Source: Lachnospiraceae bacterium
GTDB lineage: Bacteria > Bacillota > Clostridia > Lachnospirales > Lachnospiraceae
Direction: 5' to 3'
DNA length: 49,087 nucleotides
Assembly (NCBI GenBank): GCA_022792535.1
Contig: JAAWBG010000033.1
Coordinates: 1 to 49,087 of the forward strand
Shown here: piece after piece, positions 16,019-24,911 of the stretch
Numbering within the stretch: position 1 is the first letter of the stretch
How the letters are laid out: the number at the start of each line of letters is the position of its first letter
The notes under the pieces: model-generated
Database searches by the model: none
The model's input: only the letters and a program-made list of their open reading frames with translations
What the model was told of the DNA's origin: nothing
Made by a program: the position numbers and the translations under genes

Positions 16019-17425
16019 TTATATAGCTTTTAAAAGTCCGATAGATTTTAACAACAAGATCACCAAAAGAGTCGGCGCAATGTAGCGGATCATAACGATA
16101 TACAGATGTTTTCTTCGAAATCTGCATCCTGTTTTTTCCACCTCTTCGATCACTGTTTTCGGCAGAATAATCCAGCCCACTAGAATACAAGTTCCGATTG
16201 CCACCAAAGGCATCAGACAATTATTGCTGATATAATCCATAATATCCAAAATCTGCGCATGAGCCCCATTGGGAAGAACAAGGTCAAAATACAGCTTATT
16301 GTATCCAAGACATACGAAAACTCCTCCTGCCAGCGCAATCGCTGTCTCTAACACAGTCGCTTTCACTCTGGACATATGAAATTGATCCATAAGGCTGGAC
16401 ACCACAGCCTCCATCACCGACACAGCGCTGGTCAACGCTGCAAATAAAACCATGGCAAAAAACAGACCGCCAATCAGATTCCCGATCCTTCCCATGGAAT
16501 CAAAAACTTTCGGCAGAGAGACAAACATCAGACTTGGACCAGAAGCTTCCATTCCCTCTCTTCCCATAAATGTGTAAACTGCAGGAATGATCATCACGCC
16601 TGCCAAAAACGCCACCGCTGTATCAAAAATCTCAATCTGATTGATGGAACGCATCAGATTTGCATCATCCCGCACGTAAGAACCATAAGCGATCATAATC
16701 CCCATGGCCACGCTGAGGCTGAAAAATAACTGTCCCATAGCATCTAACAGAACTGTAAAAAATCCCTTTACTGTCAATCCCTTCAGATTGGGAATCACAT
16801 AGATCCAAAGTCCTTCCAGTCCCGTCCTTGTCACACCGCTTTCATCTGTATACTGGATCGTAATTGAAAAAACTGCAATTCCCACCACCATCAGAAGCAA
16901 CAATGGCATCAGCACTTTGGAAAAAGACTCAATCCCCCGGTTAACGCCTCGAAAAATAATAAAAGACACAACCAGCAGAAACAAGATCATAAAGATTAAA
17001 GGCTGTTCCACACTGGCGATATAATTTGTAAAATACCCGTCGGCCGCTGCACTTTTTCCTTCCCCTGTTAAATAGGCCGCAAAATATTTTACCACCCATC
17101 CTCCGATGACACAATAATAAGGCATGATAATCACCGGAACCAGACAGGCCAAAATCCCAAGAAATCCCCATTTTTCTTTTAATTTTCCATAAGCGGTCAA
17201 AGGACTCTGCTTGGTCTTTCTTCCAATGGCAATCTCTGTGGTAAGCAGTGCAAATCCAAAAGTCAAGGCCAGAATCAGATAGATCAAAAGATAAAGTCCT
17301 CCTCCATCTTTTGCCGCCAAATAGGGAAATCTCCAGATATTTCCCAATCCTACCGCGCTCCCTGCCGCCGCAAGCACAAAACCAAGCGAGCCTGAAAATG
17401 AATGTCTATTTTGTTCTTTTTTCAT
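16019..17425 (-). CDS. Sodium-dependent transporter, NSS (SNF) family
   Basis: A 468-residue membrane protein with the family signature GSAVGLGNIWRFPYL in the first transmembrane helix (~residues 20-36) and about eleven to twelve hydrophobic segments, fitting the LeuT fold. The unwound sodium/substrate site in helix 1 (AAGSAVGLGN) is intact. Bacterial members take up amino acids or related amines with sodium; the substrate cannot be told from sequence. The C-terminal helix ends in a basic patch (RFRRKHLYIVMIRY) before the last segment (APTLLVILLLKSIGLL). The ATG at 17425 has a GGGAG site somewhat far upstream. It is an apparently monocistronic gene between the sensor kinase and the CapA-like gene. 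Confidence 0.93.
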   Translation of the reverse strand: MKKEQNRHSFSGSLGFVLAAAGSAVGLGNIWRFPYLAAKDGGGLYLLIYLILALTFGFALLTTEIAIGRKTKQSPLTAYGKLKEKWGFLGILACLVPVIIMPYYCVIGGWVVKYFAAYLTGEGKSAAADGYFTNYIASVEQPLIFMILFLLVVSFIIFRGVNRGIESFSKVLMPLLLLMVVGIAVFSITIQYTDESGVTRTGLEGLWIYVIPNLKGLTVKGFFTVLLDAMGQLFFSLSVAMGIMIAYGSYVRDDANLMRSINQIEIFDTAVAFLAGVMIIPAVYTFMGREGMEASGPSLMFVSLPKVFDSMGRIGNLIGGLFFAMVLFAALTSAVSVMEAVVSSLMDQFHMSRVKATVLETAIALAGGVFVCLGYNKLYFDLVLPNGAHAQILDIMDYISNNCLMPLVAIGTCILVGWIILPKTVIEEVEKTGCRFRRKHLYIVMIRYIAPTLLVILLLKSIGLLKAI

Positions 17426-17517
17426 CTTTTCATCGGGTAACTCCCCGCTCCCTCCTTTTATTTCCTAATTTTCTGATACGAGTATATCATAATTTCAGAC
17501 AAAATTCCTCTAAAAAT

Positions 17518-18756
17518 TTACTTCTCCTGTACTATCCCATCCTCTCCTATCTGGATTCCATAAGAGATTTCTTCCACAAAACGATACCATTCCGCCCTCT
17601 GATCCTGGCTTATTTCCTGGGTTTTTGCCTCTGCGGCGTAAGCCGGAATCAGCTGCAGCACTGATTTATTTTCCTGAGTTACTGTCACTTTCAACAGCAT
17701 AGTACTGGCAATCTCCTGGTTGAAAATATAATTCCCAAGACTGTAGACAATAGGCTTTCCATTGTAATACTCTATGCCCTGAAGCACATGGGGATGAGCG
17801 CCGATTACCAGATCCGCCCCAGCGTCTATATAGGCTTTTGCCAGTTCTCTCTGATACTCTTTGGGCAGATTTTCCCGCTCGATTCCCCAGTGCACATAAA
17901 CCGTTAGAAAATCACACTGCTGTCTCGTCTGGCGGATACTTTCACAGAGGGCTCCACTGTCATAAGTGCAGAGCATCCCTGGCTGCCGATTCTCAATATT
18001 CCATTCCGGTACAGGAATCACTCTGGAAGCTGCCAAAAATCCAAAGGTCTCCGCTCCCTTCTGCACAAGAAAAGGCCTGGAAGCCCGCTCTTTGTCTCCT
18101 CCTGCTCCTATATAGGCAATTCCTCCCTGATCTAATGTGTCAAAGGTATCTGACAAGGCTTCTATTCCATAATCCAACGCATGGTTATTGGCAATTGTTA
18201 CCACATCAATTCCCATATCCTTTATCACTTTTACATAAGAAGGATCAATTCGAAAGGTAAACTGTTTGTCTTCTGCCGGCTCTCCTCTCACAGAAAAAGG
18301 AAACTCTTGATTTGCCACAGCCACATCTGCATTTGTCATTTCCGCTAAAAGTTCCTCTGACAATACGCCCTGTATGCCTTCTCTGTCATATCTCTCTGTC
18401 ACATAAGGGCTCAAATAAATATCTCCTGCAAATACCAGTACTTTTTCTTGAAAGGATTCTGGCGTCTCTTCCTTTGACTGTTCCGCCGCCTCAGTATTCT
18501 GCCCTGTCTCTGTCTGCTCTTCTGTTTTAGAATGATCCGCTTCTTTCTCCTGCTGCTGTTCTGTCTCAAAATCTGTCGTCTTCTTTTCTGATGAATGTGC
18601 TGTCTCTGCATTCCCGCTTCCAGTTTCCACCGCAAAAGAACTGCTCCTGTCTTTCTCTCCAGAATAAATGACCCAAAAACACAGGCTTATTCCCAGAATT
18701 GTCAACAGCAGCAGAGAGATCATAACCCGGTATCTCTTCCTTCTTTTCTTTTTCAT
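17518..18756 (-). CDS. CapA-like (PGA_cap) metallophosphatase-fold surface protein
   Basis: The start is taken at ATG 18756, six bases after AAGGTGG; the in-frame GTG at 18780 lies upstream of that site. The product is 412 residues: basic N-terminus and membrane anchor (~12-34), an acidic Glu/Gln/Thr-rich linker (~38-105), then the CapA domain (~108-360). Landmarks of the calcineurin-like fold are present: LVFAGDIYLSP, VANQEFPFS, IANNHALDYG, VYVHWGIE, IGAHPHVLQGIE and SLGNYIFN. In Bacillus CapA takes part in poly-gamma-glutamate capsule export. In many Clostridia the family stands alone, as here with no capB/capC neighbours, so a capsule role is not shown. The catalytic domain is predicted outside the cell. 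Confidence 0.9.
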   Translation of the reverse strand: MKKKRRKRYRVMISLLLLTILGISLCFWVIYSGEKDRSSSFAVETGSGNAETAHSSEKKTTDFETEQQQEKEADHSKTEEQTETGQNTEAAEQSKEETPESFQEKVLVFAGDIYLSPYVTERYDREGIQGVLSEELLAEMTNADVAVANQEFPFSVRGEPAEDKQFTFRIDPSYVKVIKDMGIDVVTIANNHALDYGIEALSDTFDTLDQGGIAYIGAGGDKERASRPFLVQKGAETFGFLAASRVIPVPEWNIENRQPGMLCTYDSGALCESIRQTRQQCDFLTVYVHWGIERENLPKEYQRELAKAYIDAGADLVIGAHPHVLQGIEYYNGKPIVYSLGNYIFNQEIASTMLLKVTVTQENKSVLQLIPAYAAEAKTQEISQDQRAEWYRFVEEISYGIQIGEDGIVQEK

Positions 18757-18876
18757 AAAAATCCACCTTTTTATTTTCACAAATATTTTCTATTTTGACA
18801 CTCTAATCCTATTTTTCATGAAAGATAACATCCACATCCCAATCCTGAACTGCCGCAGGCCGCTGCAACTCAGATC

Positions 18877-18914
18877 ATTATACCATTGATTTTTATCCCA
18901 ATCAATGGTACAAT
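18877..18914. promoter_or_regulatory. Divergent overlapping promoters on a 10-base inverted repeat
   Basis: Arms ACCATTGATT (18882-18891) and AATCAATGGT (18900-18909) are perfect. Plus strand: TTGATT at 18886-18891, 17-base spacer, TACAAT at 18909-18914, serving the gene at 18948. Minus strand: TTGATT at 18905-18900, 16-base spacer, TATAAT at 18883-18878, serving the capA-like gene. Two sigma-A promoters thus share one symmetrical core, so a dimeric repressor here would control both directions. Confidence 0.6.
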
Positions 18915-18947
18915 AAAATGCAAATCGTAAAAAGGGAGGGTTTTCTT

Positions 18948-19397
18948 GTGGCAACATGGCAATTTGTATTATTAGCAATTACTGTTTTTCTGCTTGGAGC
19001 AGTAATTACACTTTACATACTTGGAAAGAAAGCGCAAAAGAAAAAGGAAGCACAGGATGAGCAGATTGCGGCAACCGCTCAGACCATATCAATGCTTATT
19101 ATCGACAAGAAAAAAATGAAATTAAAAGACGCCGGTCTTCCCGCCGCAGTTTTAGCGCAGGCTCCGAGGGTGCTCCGCAGTTCTAAACTGCCCATTGTAA
19201 AAGCGAAGGTAGGACCCAAGATCATGACTTTTATCTGTGAAGGAGAAATCTTTGACAAGATCCCCACAAAAAAAGAAGTAAAAGCTGTGGTCAGCGGTCT
19301 CTATATTACTTCTGTAAAAGGACTCCGTGTCTCCAATGAGCAGGCTCCTCAGAAAAAGAAATTTATGGACAAGTTTAAAAAAGCAAAAGCAGAATAA
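18948..19397 (+). CDS. Conserved small membrane-anchored protein
   Basis: The start is GTG at 18948, eight bases after GGGAGG; the in-frame ATG at 18918 lies before that site. The product has 149 residues: one membrane helix (~8-30, FVLLAITVFLLGAVITLYIL), a Lys-rich coiled segment, then a soluble domain with KLKDAGLPAAVLAQAPRVLRSSKLPIVKAKVGPKIMTFICEGEIFDKIPTKKEVKAVVSGLYITSV split by short turns, and a Lys-rich tail. The domain is well ordered and probably cytoplasmic by the positive-inside rule. I do not recognise a named family. It is divergently transcribed from the capA-like gene with overlapping promoters, which suggests shared regulation. Confidence 0.75.
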   Translation: MATWQFVLLAITVFLLGAVITLYILGKKAQKKKEAQDEQIAATAQTISMLIIDKKKMKLKDAGLPAAVLAQAPRVLRSSKLPIVKAKVGPKIMTFICEGEIFDKIPTKKEVKAVVSGLYITSVKGLRVSNEQAPQKKKFMDKFKKAKAE

Positions 19398-19489
19398 AAA
19401 TTTCAGCTGAGCAGGAAGGATTTCTTCTTCTGCTCCCACTGGTCCTCCATCAGTTTACTGACATTCTATTTGGAGGTTCTCGTGTGTCA

Positions 19490-19528
19490 AAAAGGCTGTA
19501 CAGGAAACAGAATCCCTGTACAGCCTTT
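19490..19528. terminator. Bidirectional terminator between convergent genes
   Basis: The stem AAAGGCTGTACAGG / CCTGTACAGCCTTTT has a run of A on one side and T on the other. It lies between the end of the small membrane-protein gene (plus) and the end of galU (minus) and can serve both. Confidence 0.75.
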
Positions 19529-19571
19529 TACTGAATACATTCACTTTGCCTCGGTGCAAAATAATTGTTCT

Positions 19572-20462
19572 CTAGTCATATTGAAGCATCTCTTCCATAT
19601 TTTCATGAAGTTTTCCCAGATACTCTTTCATCTCTTCTCTCAGATCATCCCGCCGCAGTGCAAATTCAAGATTGGCCTGAATAAATCCTGTTTTAGTTCC
19701 TACATCATAACGGTGTCCCTTAAAATCATAAGCATACACAGCCTGTTCCTTTGCCAAACGTTTCAAAGCGTCCGTAAGCTGGATCTCACCGCCGCAGCCT
19801 GCATCCTGAGTCTCCAAAAGAGGAAAAATCTCTGGTGTGATAATATAGCGTCCCAGCACTGCTACATTAGAGGGAGCCTCCTCCAAAGCCGGCTTTTCTA
19901 CCATATCATTTACCTTGTATACACGTTCCCCTACCTGTTCCCCTGCAATGATACCATATTTATTTACCACCTCATGGGCTACTGTCTGAACCCCTAGAAT
20001 AGAATTCTGATACTCACAAAAGACATCCATCATTTGTCCCAGACAAGGCTGTTTTGATACCACCACGTCGTCTCCCAGCAACACCGCAAAAGGCTCCTCT
20101 CCGATGAAATGCTTGGCCGCCAATACAGCATGTCCCAGTCCTCTGGGTTCTTTCTGGCGAATATAATGGATATTGGCCATCTCGGAAATACTTTTCGCCG
20201 TCTCTAACATCTCTTGTTTGCCGCCCCGCTCCAATTCCAATTCCAGCTCAATGGAACGGTCAAAATGATCTTCAATGGAATGCTTATTTCTTCCTGTCAC
20301 AATAATGATATCCTGGATTCCTGCCTCCACTGCTTCCTCAATAATATATTGAATGGTAGGTTTGTCCACAATCGGAAGCATTTCCTTGGGCTGTGCTTTT
20401 GTAGCCGGCAGAAATCTCGTTCCCAGTCCTGCCGCCGGAATAACCGCTTTTTTTACTTTCAT
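19572..20462 (-). CDS. galU: UTP--glucose-1-phosphate uridylyltransferase
   Basis: A 296-residue protein with the GalU nucleotidyltransferase signature AAGLGTRFLPATKAQPKEMLPIVDKP at the N-terminus (shown here in full only as a landmark: AGLGTRFLPATK then KEMLPIVDKP), GRNKHSIEDHFD, LGDDVV and the VEKP loop (DMVEKPALEEAPSN). Length and motifs match bacterial GalU throughout. It makes UDP-glucose from UTP and glucose-1-phosphate in the cytoplasm for cell-surface glycans and lipoteichoic acid anchors. Start ATG 20462 follows AAGGAGA. The gene lies 33 bases after the DUF1934 gene and probably shares the murI operon. The terminator at 19490-19528 ends it. Confidence 0.97.
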   Translation of the reverse strand: MKVKKAVIPAAGLGTRFLPATKAQPKEMLPIVDKPTIQYIIEEAVEAGIQDIIIVTGRNKHSIEDHFDRSIELELELERGGKQEMLETAKSISEMANIHYIRQKEPRGLGHAVLAAKHFIGEEPFAVLLGDDVVVSKQPCLGQMMDVFCEYQNSILGVQTVAHEVVNKYGIIAGEQVGERVYKVNDMVEKPALEEAPSNVAVLGRYIITPEIFPLLETQDAGCGGEIQLTDALKRLAKEQAVYAYDFKGHRYDVGTKTGFIQANLEFALRRDDLREEMKEYLGKLHENMEEMLQYD

Positions 20463-20495
20463 TTTATGCTTTTCTCCTTACCTTTTCCATGTATT

Positions 20496-20948
20496 TTACG
20501 ACAGGGTAAAATCCCCTGCCTCTTTGGACTTAATATTCATGGTAATAAAACAATCTGCCAGATGTTCATAATTTACCTCCAGATTGTATTTGATTTTCAC
20601 GTCAATATTATCCTCCGTCTCTGCAATATCCACACTTTTTGCGTCAATCCCAATCAAAAGATTTCCAAAAGGCGTATTGTAGTAGGAAACATTTTTTCTG
20701 TTTTTTTCAAATATCATATGAACATTTGAGACCCCTTTTTTAGTTATATCCAAGGAATTCTCTGTAAGTTTGATGATATTTTTTGTATTCCCCTCAAATC
20801 CTTCCATCACTTCATCGTACATCACATAATGCTTTCCATTTTTCTTATAGTAATCTCCGGCTGTGATCACTTCCACCGGCTCTACCTCTTCTTCCTCTCT
20901 GGCTGCAAACTGCAGTCCGCTGATTGATAACAGTACATCTTTTGTCAT
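20496..20948 (-). CDS. DUF1934 (YwiB-like) beta-barrel protein
   Basis: A 150-residue protein starting MTKDVLLSISGLQFA, with the strand-rich pattern of DUF1934/YwiB proteins: GDYYKKNGKHYVMYDEVMEG, then NIIKLTENSLDITKKG, YYNTPFGNLLIGIDAKSVDI and a C-terminal IKYNLEVNYEHLADCFITMNI. Family members form a lipocalin-like barrel and have no settled function. The gene starts two bases after the murI stop and precedes galU, so it is probably read from the murI promoter. No signal peptide is present, so it is cytoplasmic. Confidence 0.85.
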   Translation of the reverse strand: MTKDVLLSISGLQFAAREEEEVEPVEVITAGDYYKKNGKHYVMYDEVMEGFEGNTKNIIKLTENSLDITKKGVSNVHMIFEKNRKNVSYYNTPFGNLLIGIDAKSVDIAETEDNIDVKIKYNLEVNYEHLADCFITMNIKSKEAGDFTLS

Positions 20949-20950
20949 AA

Positions 20951-21784
20951 TTACTCCTCAATATGTATTAAACGCGCTTCTTTGATCTCGCAAGGCAAAA
21001 TAGAACTGGCAAAATTCTTAAACTTCTCGGCCGCATCACTGACAAAAAAACGGTATGTTGCAAAGGTTTTCTGTTCCTTACTGTCATTGGCAAGCTGATT
21101 CTGTTCTAACAGACATTTTAAGCCCTGGGCTGTCTCATAAGCAGGATTGACCAGATTGACCTCGTCTCCCATAATCTCCCGAATGGTAGACCGCAGCAAC
21201 GGATAATGGGTACATCCTAAGATCAACGTATCAATCTCTGATTCCTGAAAAGTTGCAAGATACCGTTTGGCCACCTCTATCGTAACAGGATCTTTCAGCC
21301 ATCCTTCTTCCACCAAAGGAACAAACAGCGGACAGGCTTTTCCCAAAACCACTGCATTGGGATTGTGACGGTGAATCATCTCTGTATAGATCTGGCTGCC
21401 TACGGTTCCTTCTGTTCCAATCACGCCGATCCTGCCATTTACGGTAGATTCCGCCGCCACTTTTGCTCCCGGCTTCACCACTCCGATAATCGGCATTCTC
21501 ATCTCCGGCCTGATCTCTTCTAATGCAAAAGCACTTGCTGTATTACAGGCAACTACAATAGCCTTCACGCCCTTAGATTCCAGAAAATGGATAATCTGTC
21601 TGGAATACCGGACAATGGTCTCCTTTGACTTGCTTCCATAGGGTACACGGGCGGTATCCCCAAAATAAATAATACTTTCCTGGGGAAGCTGGCGCATAAT
21701 CTCCCTGGCTACAGTTAGTCCCCCCACCCCGGAATCAAAAACTCCGATAGGGGCATATTTCTTATCTTCAAAAGATTTGCTCAT
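20951..21784 (-). CDS. murI: Glutamate racemase
   Basis: A 277-residue enzyme with all family landmarks: N-terminal IGVFDSGVGGLTVAREI, YFGDTARVPYGSKS, first catalytic Cys in VVACNTASA, second catalytic Cys in LGCTHYPLL. It converts L- to D-glutamate for peptidoglycan in the cytoplasm. It appears to head a murI-DUF1934-galU transcript, all concerned with envelope precursors. A terminator hairpin at 21799-21832 separates it from spoIIR upstream, so its promoter must lie in the short space between, or it is read through. Length and sequence are ordinary for the family. Confidence 0.97.
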   Translation of the reverse strand: MSKSFEDKKYAPIGVFDSGVGGLTVAREIMRQLPQESIIYFGDTARVPYGSKSKETIVRYSRQIIHFLESKGVKAIVVACNTASAFALEEIRPEMRMPIIGVVKPGAKVAAESTVNGRIGVIGTEGTVGSQIYTEMIHRHNPNAVVLGKACPLFVPLVEEGWLKDPVTIEVAKRYLATFQESEIDTLILGCTHYPLLRSTIREIMGDEVNLVNPAYETAQGLKCLLEQNQLANDSKEQKTFATYRFFVSDAAEKFKNFASSILPCEIKEARLIHIEE

Positions 21785-21798
21785 TTTATTATCTCCCT

Positions 21799-21832
21799 AA
21801 AACAGGTCATACACATGTATATTACCTGTTTT
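21799..21832. terminator. Terminator between spoIIR and murI
   Basis: The stem AAACAGGT / ACCTGTTTT encloses a second pairing around CATACACATGTAT. It is T-rich on the minus-strand exit side, suiting termination after spoIIR. Confidence 0.6.
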
Positions 21833-21880
21833 GCATAAAAAATGCAAGGGTCCCCGGACAATTTCAAACTTTTACCGTAT

Positions 21881-22564
21881 CTAAGAGGCGGGGGCTGAAC
21901 TGTTATCTTTTACGTAACCATCTAGTTTTTCTTTTATCCATTCCAGCATTCCAAATTTTATTTCATAATTTTTATGTTCCATCAAGCTTTTATATTCTTC
22001 CTGGGTCAGCACCTGTTCTAAAGATTTTTCTGCTTCCTCGTCTACCACTTCATAAGTACTGTTAAAAAAACAGAGATTGGGATACATGACGCACCACCAA
22101 TTATGTCCTTCTCCATCTCCAATCACCACTTCCAATGCCTCGTAATCTCCTGCTGGAAATGTATAATCTCCATATGTTTTTTCTGGAAATTTTGTCACGC
22201 CTAATTCTGCTTTTACGGAATCTTTACACCCCTCTGCCAAAAGCACCTTTTCAGCCTCTGCTTCAATCTGGGACAGATGATTCTCGATTACGCCGCGCCC
22301 CTCCTGAATATCAGAGACGTCTGTTAACAATGGCTGCATATAAGCTCCTACTGCATCCCGTACTTTTAACTTTATTTCCTGATCCAGAGCGGCATCGCTG
22401 TTGGCCCGCACATGAAAGCGAATAATCTTTCCTGCGATATTTTCTCTTATGCCGGACTTTTCCGCCGATTCCTTTTTATATTCCTGATATCTATCAGTTC
22501 CCAGCAGCACCAGGCACAGTACTGCAAAGATCCATAGCATTCCTGTTGTCTTTCTTTTCTTCAT
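21881..22564 (-). CDS. spoIIR: Stage II sporulation protein R
   Basis: A 227-residue protein with an N-terminal signal/anchor (~8-24, TTGMLWIFAVLCLVLLG) and the SpoIIR core: IIRFHVRANSDAALDQEIKLKVRDAV, AEAEKVLLAEG and GEGHNWWCVMYPNLCF, where WWC-x-YP is diagnostic. SpoIIR is secreted from the forespore and triggers the SpoIIGA protease to process pro-sigma-E in the mother cell. In Bacillus it is under sigma-F. It follows the gerABC operon with a 136-base gap and probably has its own promoter. Its presence shows that the organism is a spore former. Confidence 0.95.
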   Translation of the reverse strand: MKKRKTTGMLWIFAVLCLVLLGTDRYQEYKKESAEKSGIRENIAGKIIRFHVRANSDAALDQEIKLKVRDAVGAYMQPLLTDVSDIQEGRGVIENHLSQIEAEAEKVLLAEGCKDSVKAELGVTKFPEKTYGDYTFPAGDYEALEVVIGDGEGHNWWCVMYPNLCFFNSTYEVVDEEAEKSLEQVLTQEEYKSLMEHKNYEIKFGMLEWIKEKLDGYVKDNSSAPAS

Positions 22565-22700
22565 CTTTCTATACCTTCCTTATTTTCTTCCGCCGGCTAA
22601 AGCACCTTTGAAAAATGCTCTAAGGAAAGTATTGCCAATGATTTCCTGCTTATACACACTTCTCGCTTATCTTGTCTGCATATGTTTTTCGCTTCTAAAC

Positions 22701-23792
22701 TTATTCCCAGTTCATCAGAGAGATATCCACCTGAAATATCTGCTGTACTTCCTGATTGTAGGCATCTGGATCATTTTTATACTTTTGATATAATTCTCTG
22801 TTATGGCCGCCCAAGGCCACGTAACTGTTTGTAAGATCCATTCCATATTCCTGCTGAAATTTCTCTCCAGTCTCCATCAGATCTGCCTGCAGCTGTTTTT
22901 CAATCTTTTTTTCCAATTGATACTGCTCTGAGACAGAACTGATCTGCCCTGTTTTTTGTTTTCCCTTTCCAGAGACAGATACTATAACCACTGGAAGGTC
23001 CCCCTCTTTGGTAATGGTCTTGCTTACCCGAAGATCTGTAATCTCCACCACCTGATTTTTTACTGTTTCACAGGTAAATTTTTCCAAAAGGTTCTGGCAT
23101 AAAAAGGATTCCATAGCTTCTTCCACCGTAATGATTCCCCGATGTTCAAAATTCACCATCGCCTCATATCCGGTGATCAGCGGCCTTCCCCCGCCTTCTG
23201 TCAGCACAGGAATCAACAGCAGTTCATTTTGATTGTGCCATTGATTCATCAGACTTCCCACTGTGGCGATCTTATTCTGTTTAAAATCTTTCTGGCTCTC
23301 TAACATTTCCTCCAGATAATTTCCCATGGACCCTTCTGTCTCTTCCGTAAGGCTTAAAATCTCTGCCGCCGACCCCGCTCCCACAAACAGACTGGTATTT
23401 CTGGCAGACTCCTCCCGCTGTTCCCAAGACAGCAGCAAGGTCCGCAATTGTTCCTTATCTTTCAGCAGTCCTTCCCCCAAAATCACCGCCTTCATATGAT
23501 TGTAGTCTAAAAGACGGTTGGTATTATTCTCATAGGATTTCTCCACGTGATACATATCCATTCCTTCTAAAGACAACCCCATGGCAGTCTCTGTCGTCCT
23601 GCCCTTTTCAGAAATCTGCGCCAGATCCGGAAAGTCAAAACTCACCACCAGATTTTTCTGTTCTCCCTCTTCCCTGAGATCAATTCCTGCAGCCAGGGGA
23701 AAACTGCGCTGCTCTAATTCCGTAGACTGGCATCCGCCGGCAGCCATTGTCACTCCAAGACAAACACAAGTCATGAAATATTTTTTCCACAT
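22701..23792 (-). CDS. gerAC: Spore germination receptor C subunit (GerAC-like lipoprotein)
   Basis: A 363-residue lipoprotein: signal MWKKYFMTCVCLGVTMAAGGC with the lipidated Cys at the end, then the Ger(x)C domain (GCQSTELEQRSFPLAAGIDL, MDMYHVEKSYENNTNRLLDYNHMKAVILGEGLL, and the C-terminal half from HRGIITVEEAMESFLCQNLL). It forms the third part of the nutrient germinant receptor in the inner spore membrane, facing outward. Its start overlaps the end of gerAB by 22 bases, so the two are translationally coupled. RBS AGGAGAGG precedes ATG 23792. Expression in the forespore under sigma-G is usual for this operon. Confidence 0.92.
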   Translation of the reverse strand: MWKKYFMTCVCLGVTMAAGGCQSTELEQRSFPLAAGIDLREEGEQKNLVVSFDFPDLAQISEKGRTTETAMGLSLEGMDMYHVEKSYENNTNRLLDYNHMKAVILGEGLLKDKEQLRTLLLSWEQREESARNTSLFVGAGSAAEILSLTEETEGSMGNYLEEMLESQKDFKQNKIATVGSLMNQWHNQNELLLIPVLTEGGGRPLITGYEAMVNFEHRGIITVEEAMESFLCQNLLEKFTCETVKNQVVEITDLRVSKTITKEGDLPVVIVSVSGKGKQKTGQISSVSEQYQLEKKIEKQLQADLMETGEKFQQEYGMDLTNSYVALGGHNRELYQKYKNDPDAYNQEVQQIFQVDISLMNWE

Positions 23793-24901
23793 GAAGCATC
23801 CTCTCCTTTCCTATTTCTGCCTCTCGCCTTGATCTGATGAGCCAGCAGTAAGATCACCAGAATTCCTATCATCCCCGGCAAGACAATCCAAGTCTGATAG
23901 ATCTCATAAACCTCTAATAGAAATGTATTGTGGAAAAAACCTATCCCTGCCATCCCTGCCAGAAACAGTGAAATACACATACTGTAACGATTTCCTGCTT
24001 CCTGAAACATTTCTTTTAAGATCAGCGTACTCTGAAAAATCCCTGTATGCAGAAGGGCAAACAGTGCAAAAAACCACACCCCTGTCATCACCACATCCTG
24101 CCTGGTAAAAAATCCTCCCGGCAGATTTACCATGCCCATCAGAGTGATTACCGGACGCCTCAACACCCCCAGGGTATTTTTTCCAAATACCCCTAGAAGG
24201 ATCAGATAAATAATTAGATCCATAAATGTCACAAGAATCAATGCCCATTTTCCGCAGTCTGCCAGCTTTTCACTTTTCCGACAGAAAGGCTTTAAAAACA
24301 AGATGGCAGTCAGGGGCAGCAAAAATATTAAAAAGGAAATACTGCCCTGAATCAATTCTGTTTTTCCAGAAGACACAATGGGGGTCCAGTAATCGGTACG
24401 CACTTCCTGCAGAGCCAGAAACAACATGACCAGCAGAGGAATTCCCAAAAACCAGAAAAGGATCTCGTAGATCCTGGCCCTGCCTTCAATCCCGCGAAGG
24501 GTTCCATAAGCCGCCAGAGCCAGCAGTAAAAAACTCACCCAAACATAGGATCCTTCCGGCAGTAACCAGGTCAACACCAAAACTGTCGTCTGGTACAATA
24601 CAAATCCGCACAATGTCACAAAATACAAAAAATAAAATACCATAAACAAATCCCCTGGGATCTGTCCTACCATATCTTTCATATAGTCATAATAATTCTT
24701 CTGTGTATATTGAAGATTTTTCTTCATCAGCCATAGTAAAATCATTCCTCCTGCCATTCCAAAAAGCAGGCAGAAAATACCGTCTGCACCTGTCATAGAA
24801 GACAACATTCCTGGAATCATCAAACTGCTCCATCCAAAAATATCCAGGATCAGAAGTCTTCTCACCTGCCGCAGGGATATTTTTCTGTTCTCTGCAAACA
24901 T
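23771..24901 (-). CDS. gerAB: Spore germination receptor B subunit (GerAB-like permease)
   Basis: A 376-residue integral membrane protein with about ten hydrophobic segments of the GerAB/endospore amino-acid permease (APC-like) type: SLRQVRRLLILDIFG, SYVWVSFLLLALAAYG, VRTDYWTPIVSS and LPGGFFTRQDVVMTGVWFFALFALLH. The family senses amino acids or other nutrients and passes the signal to the A and C subunits. It lies ten bases after gerAA and overlaps gerAC, the canonical A-B-C order. Start ATG 24901 follows AGGAGGG. The germinant cannot be read from sequence. Confidence 0.92.
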   Translation of the reverse strand: MFAENRKISLRQVRRLLILDIFGWSSLMIPGMLSSMTGADGIFCLLFGMAGGMILLWLMKKNLQYTQKNYYDYMKDMVGQIPGDLFMVFYFLYFVTLCGFVLYQTTVLVLTWLLPEGSYVWVSFLLLALAAYGTLRGIEGRARIYEILFWFLGIPLLVMLFLALQEVRTDYWTPIVSSGKTELIQGSISFLIFLLPLTAILFLKPFCRKSEKLADCGKWALILVTFMDLIIYLILLGVFGKNTLGVLRRPVITLMGMVNLPGGFFTRQDVVMTGVWFFALFALLHTGIFQSTLILKEMFQEAGNRYSMCISLFLAGMAGIGFFHNTFLLEVYEIYQTWIVLPGMIGILVILLLAHQIKARGRNRKGEDASCGKNIS

Positions 24902-24911
24902 ACAAACCCTC

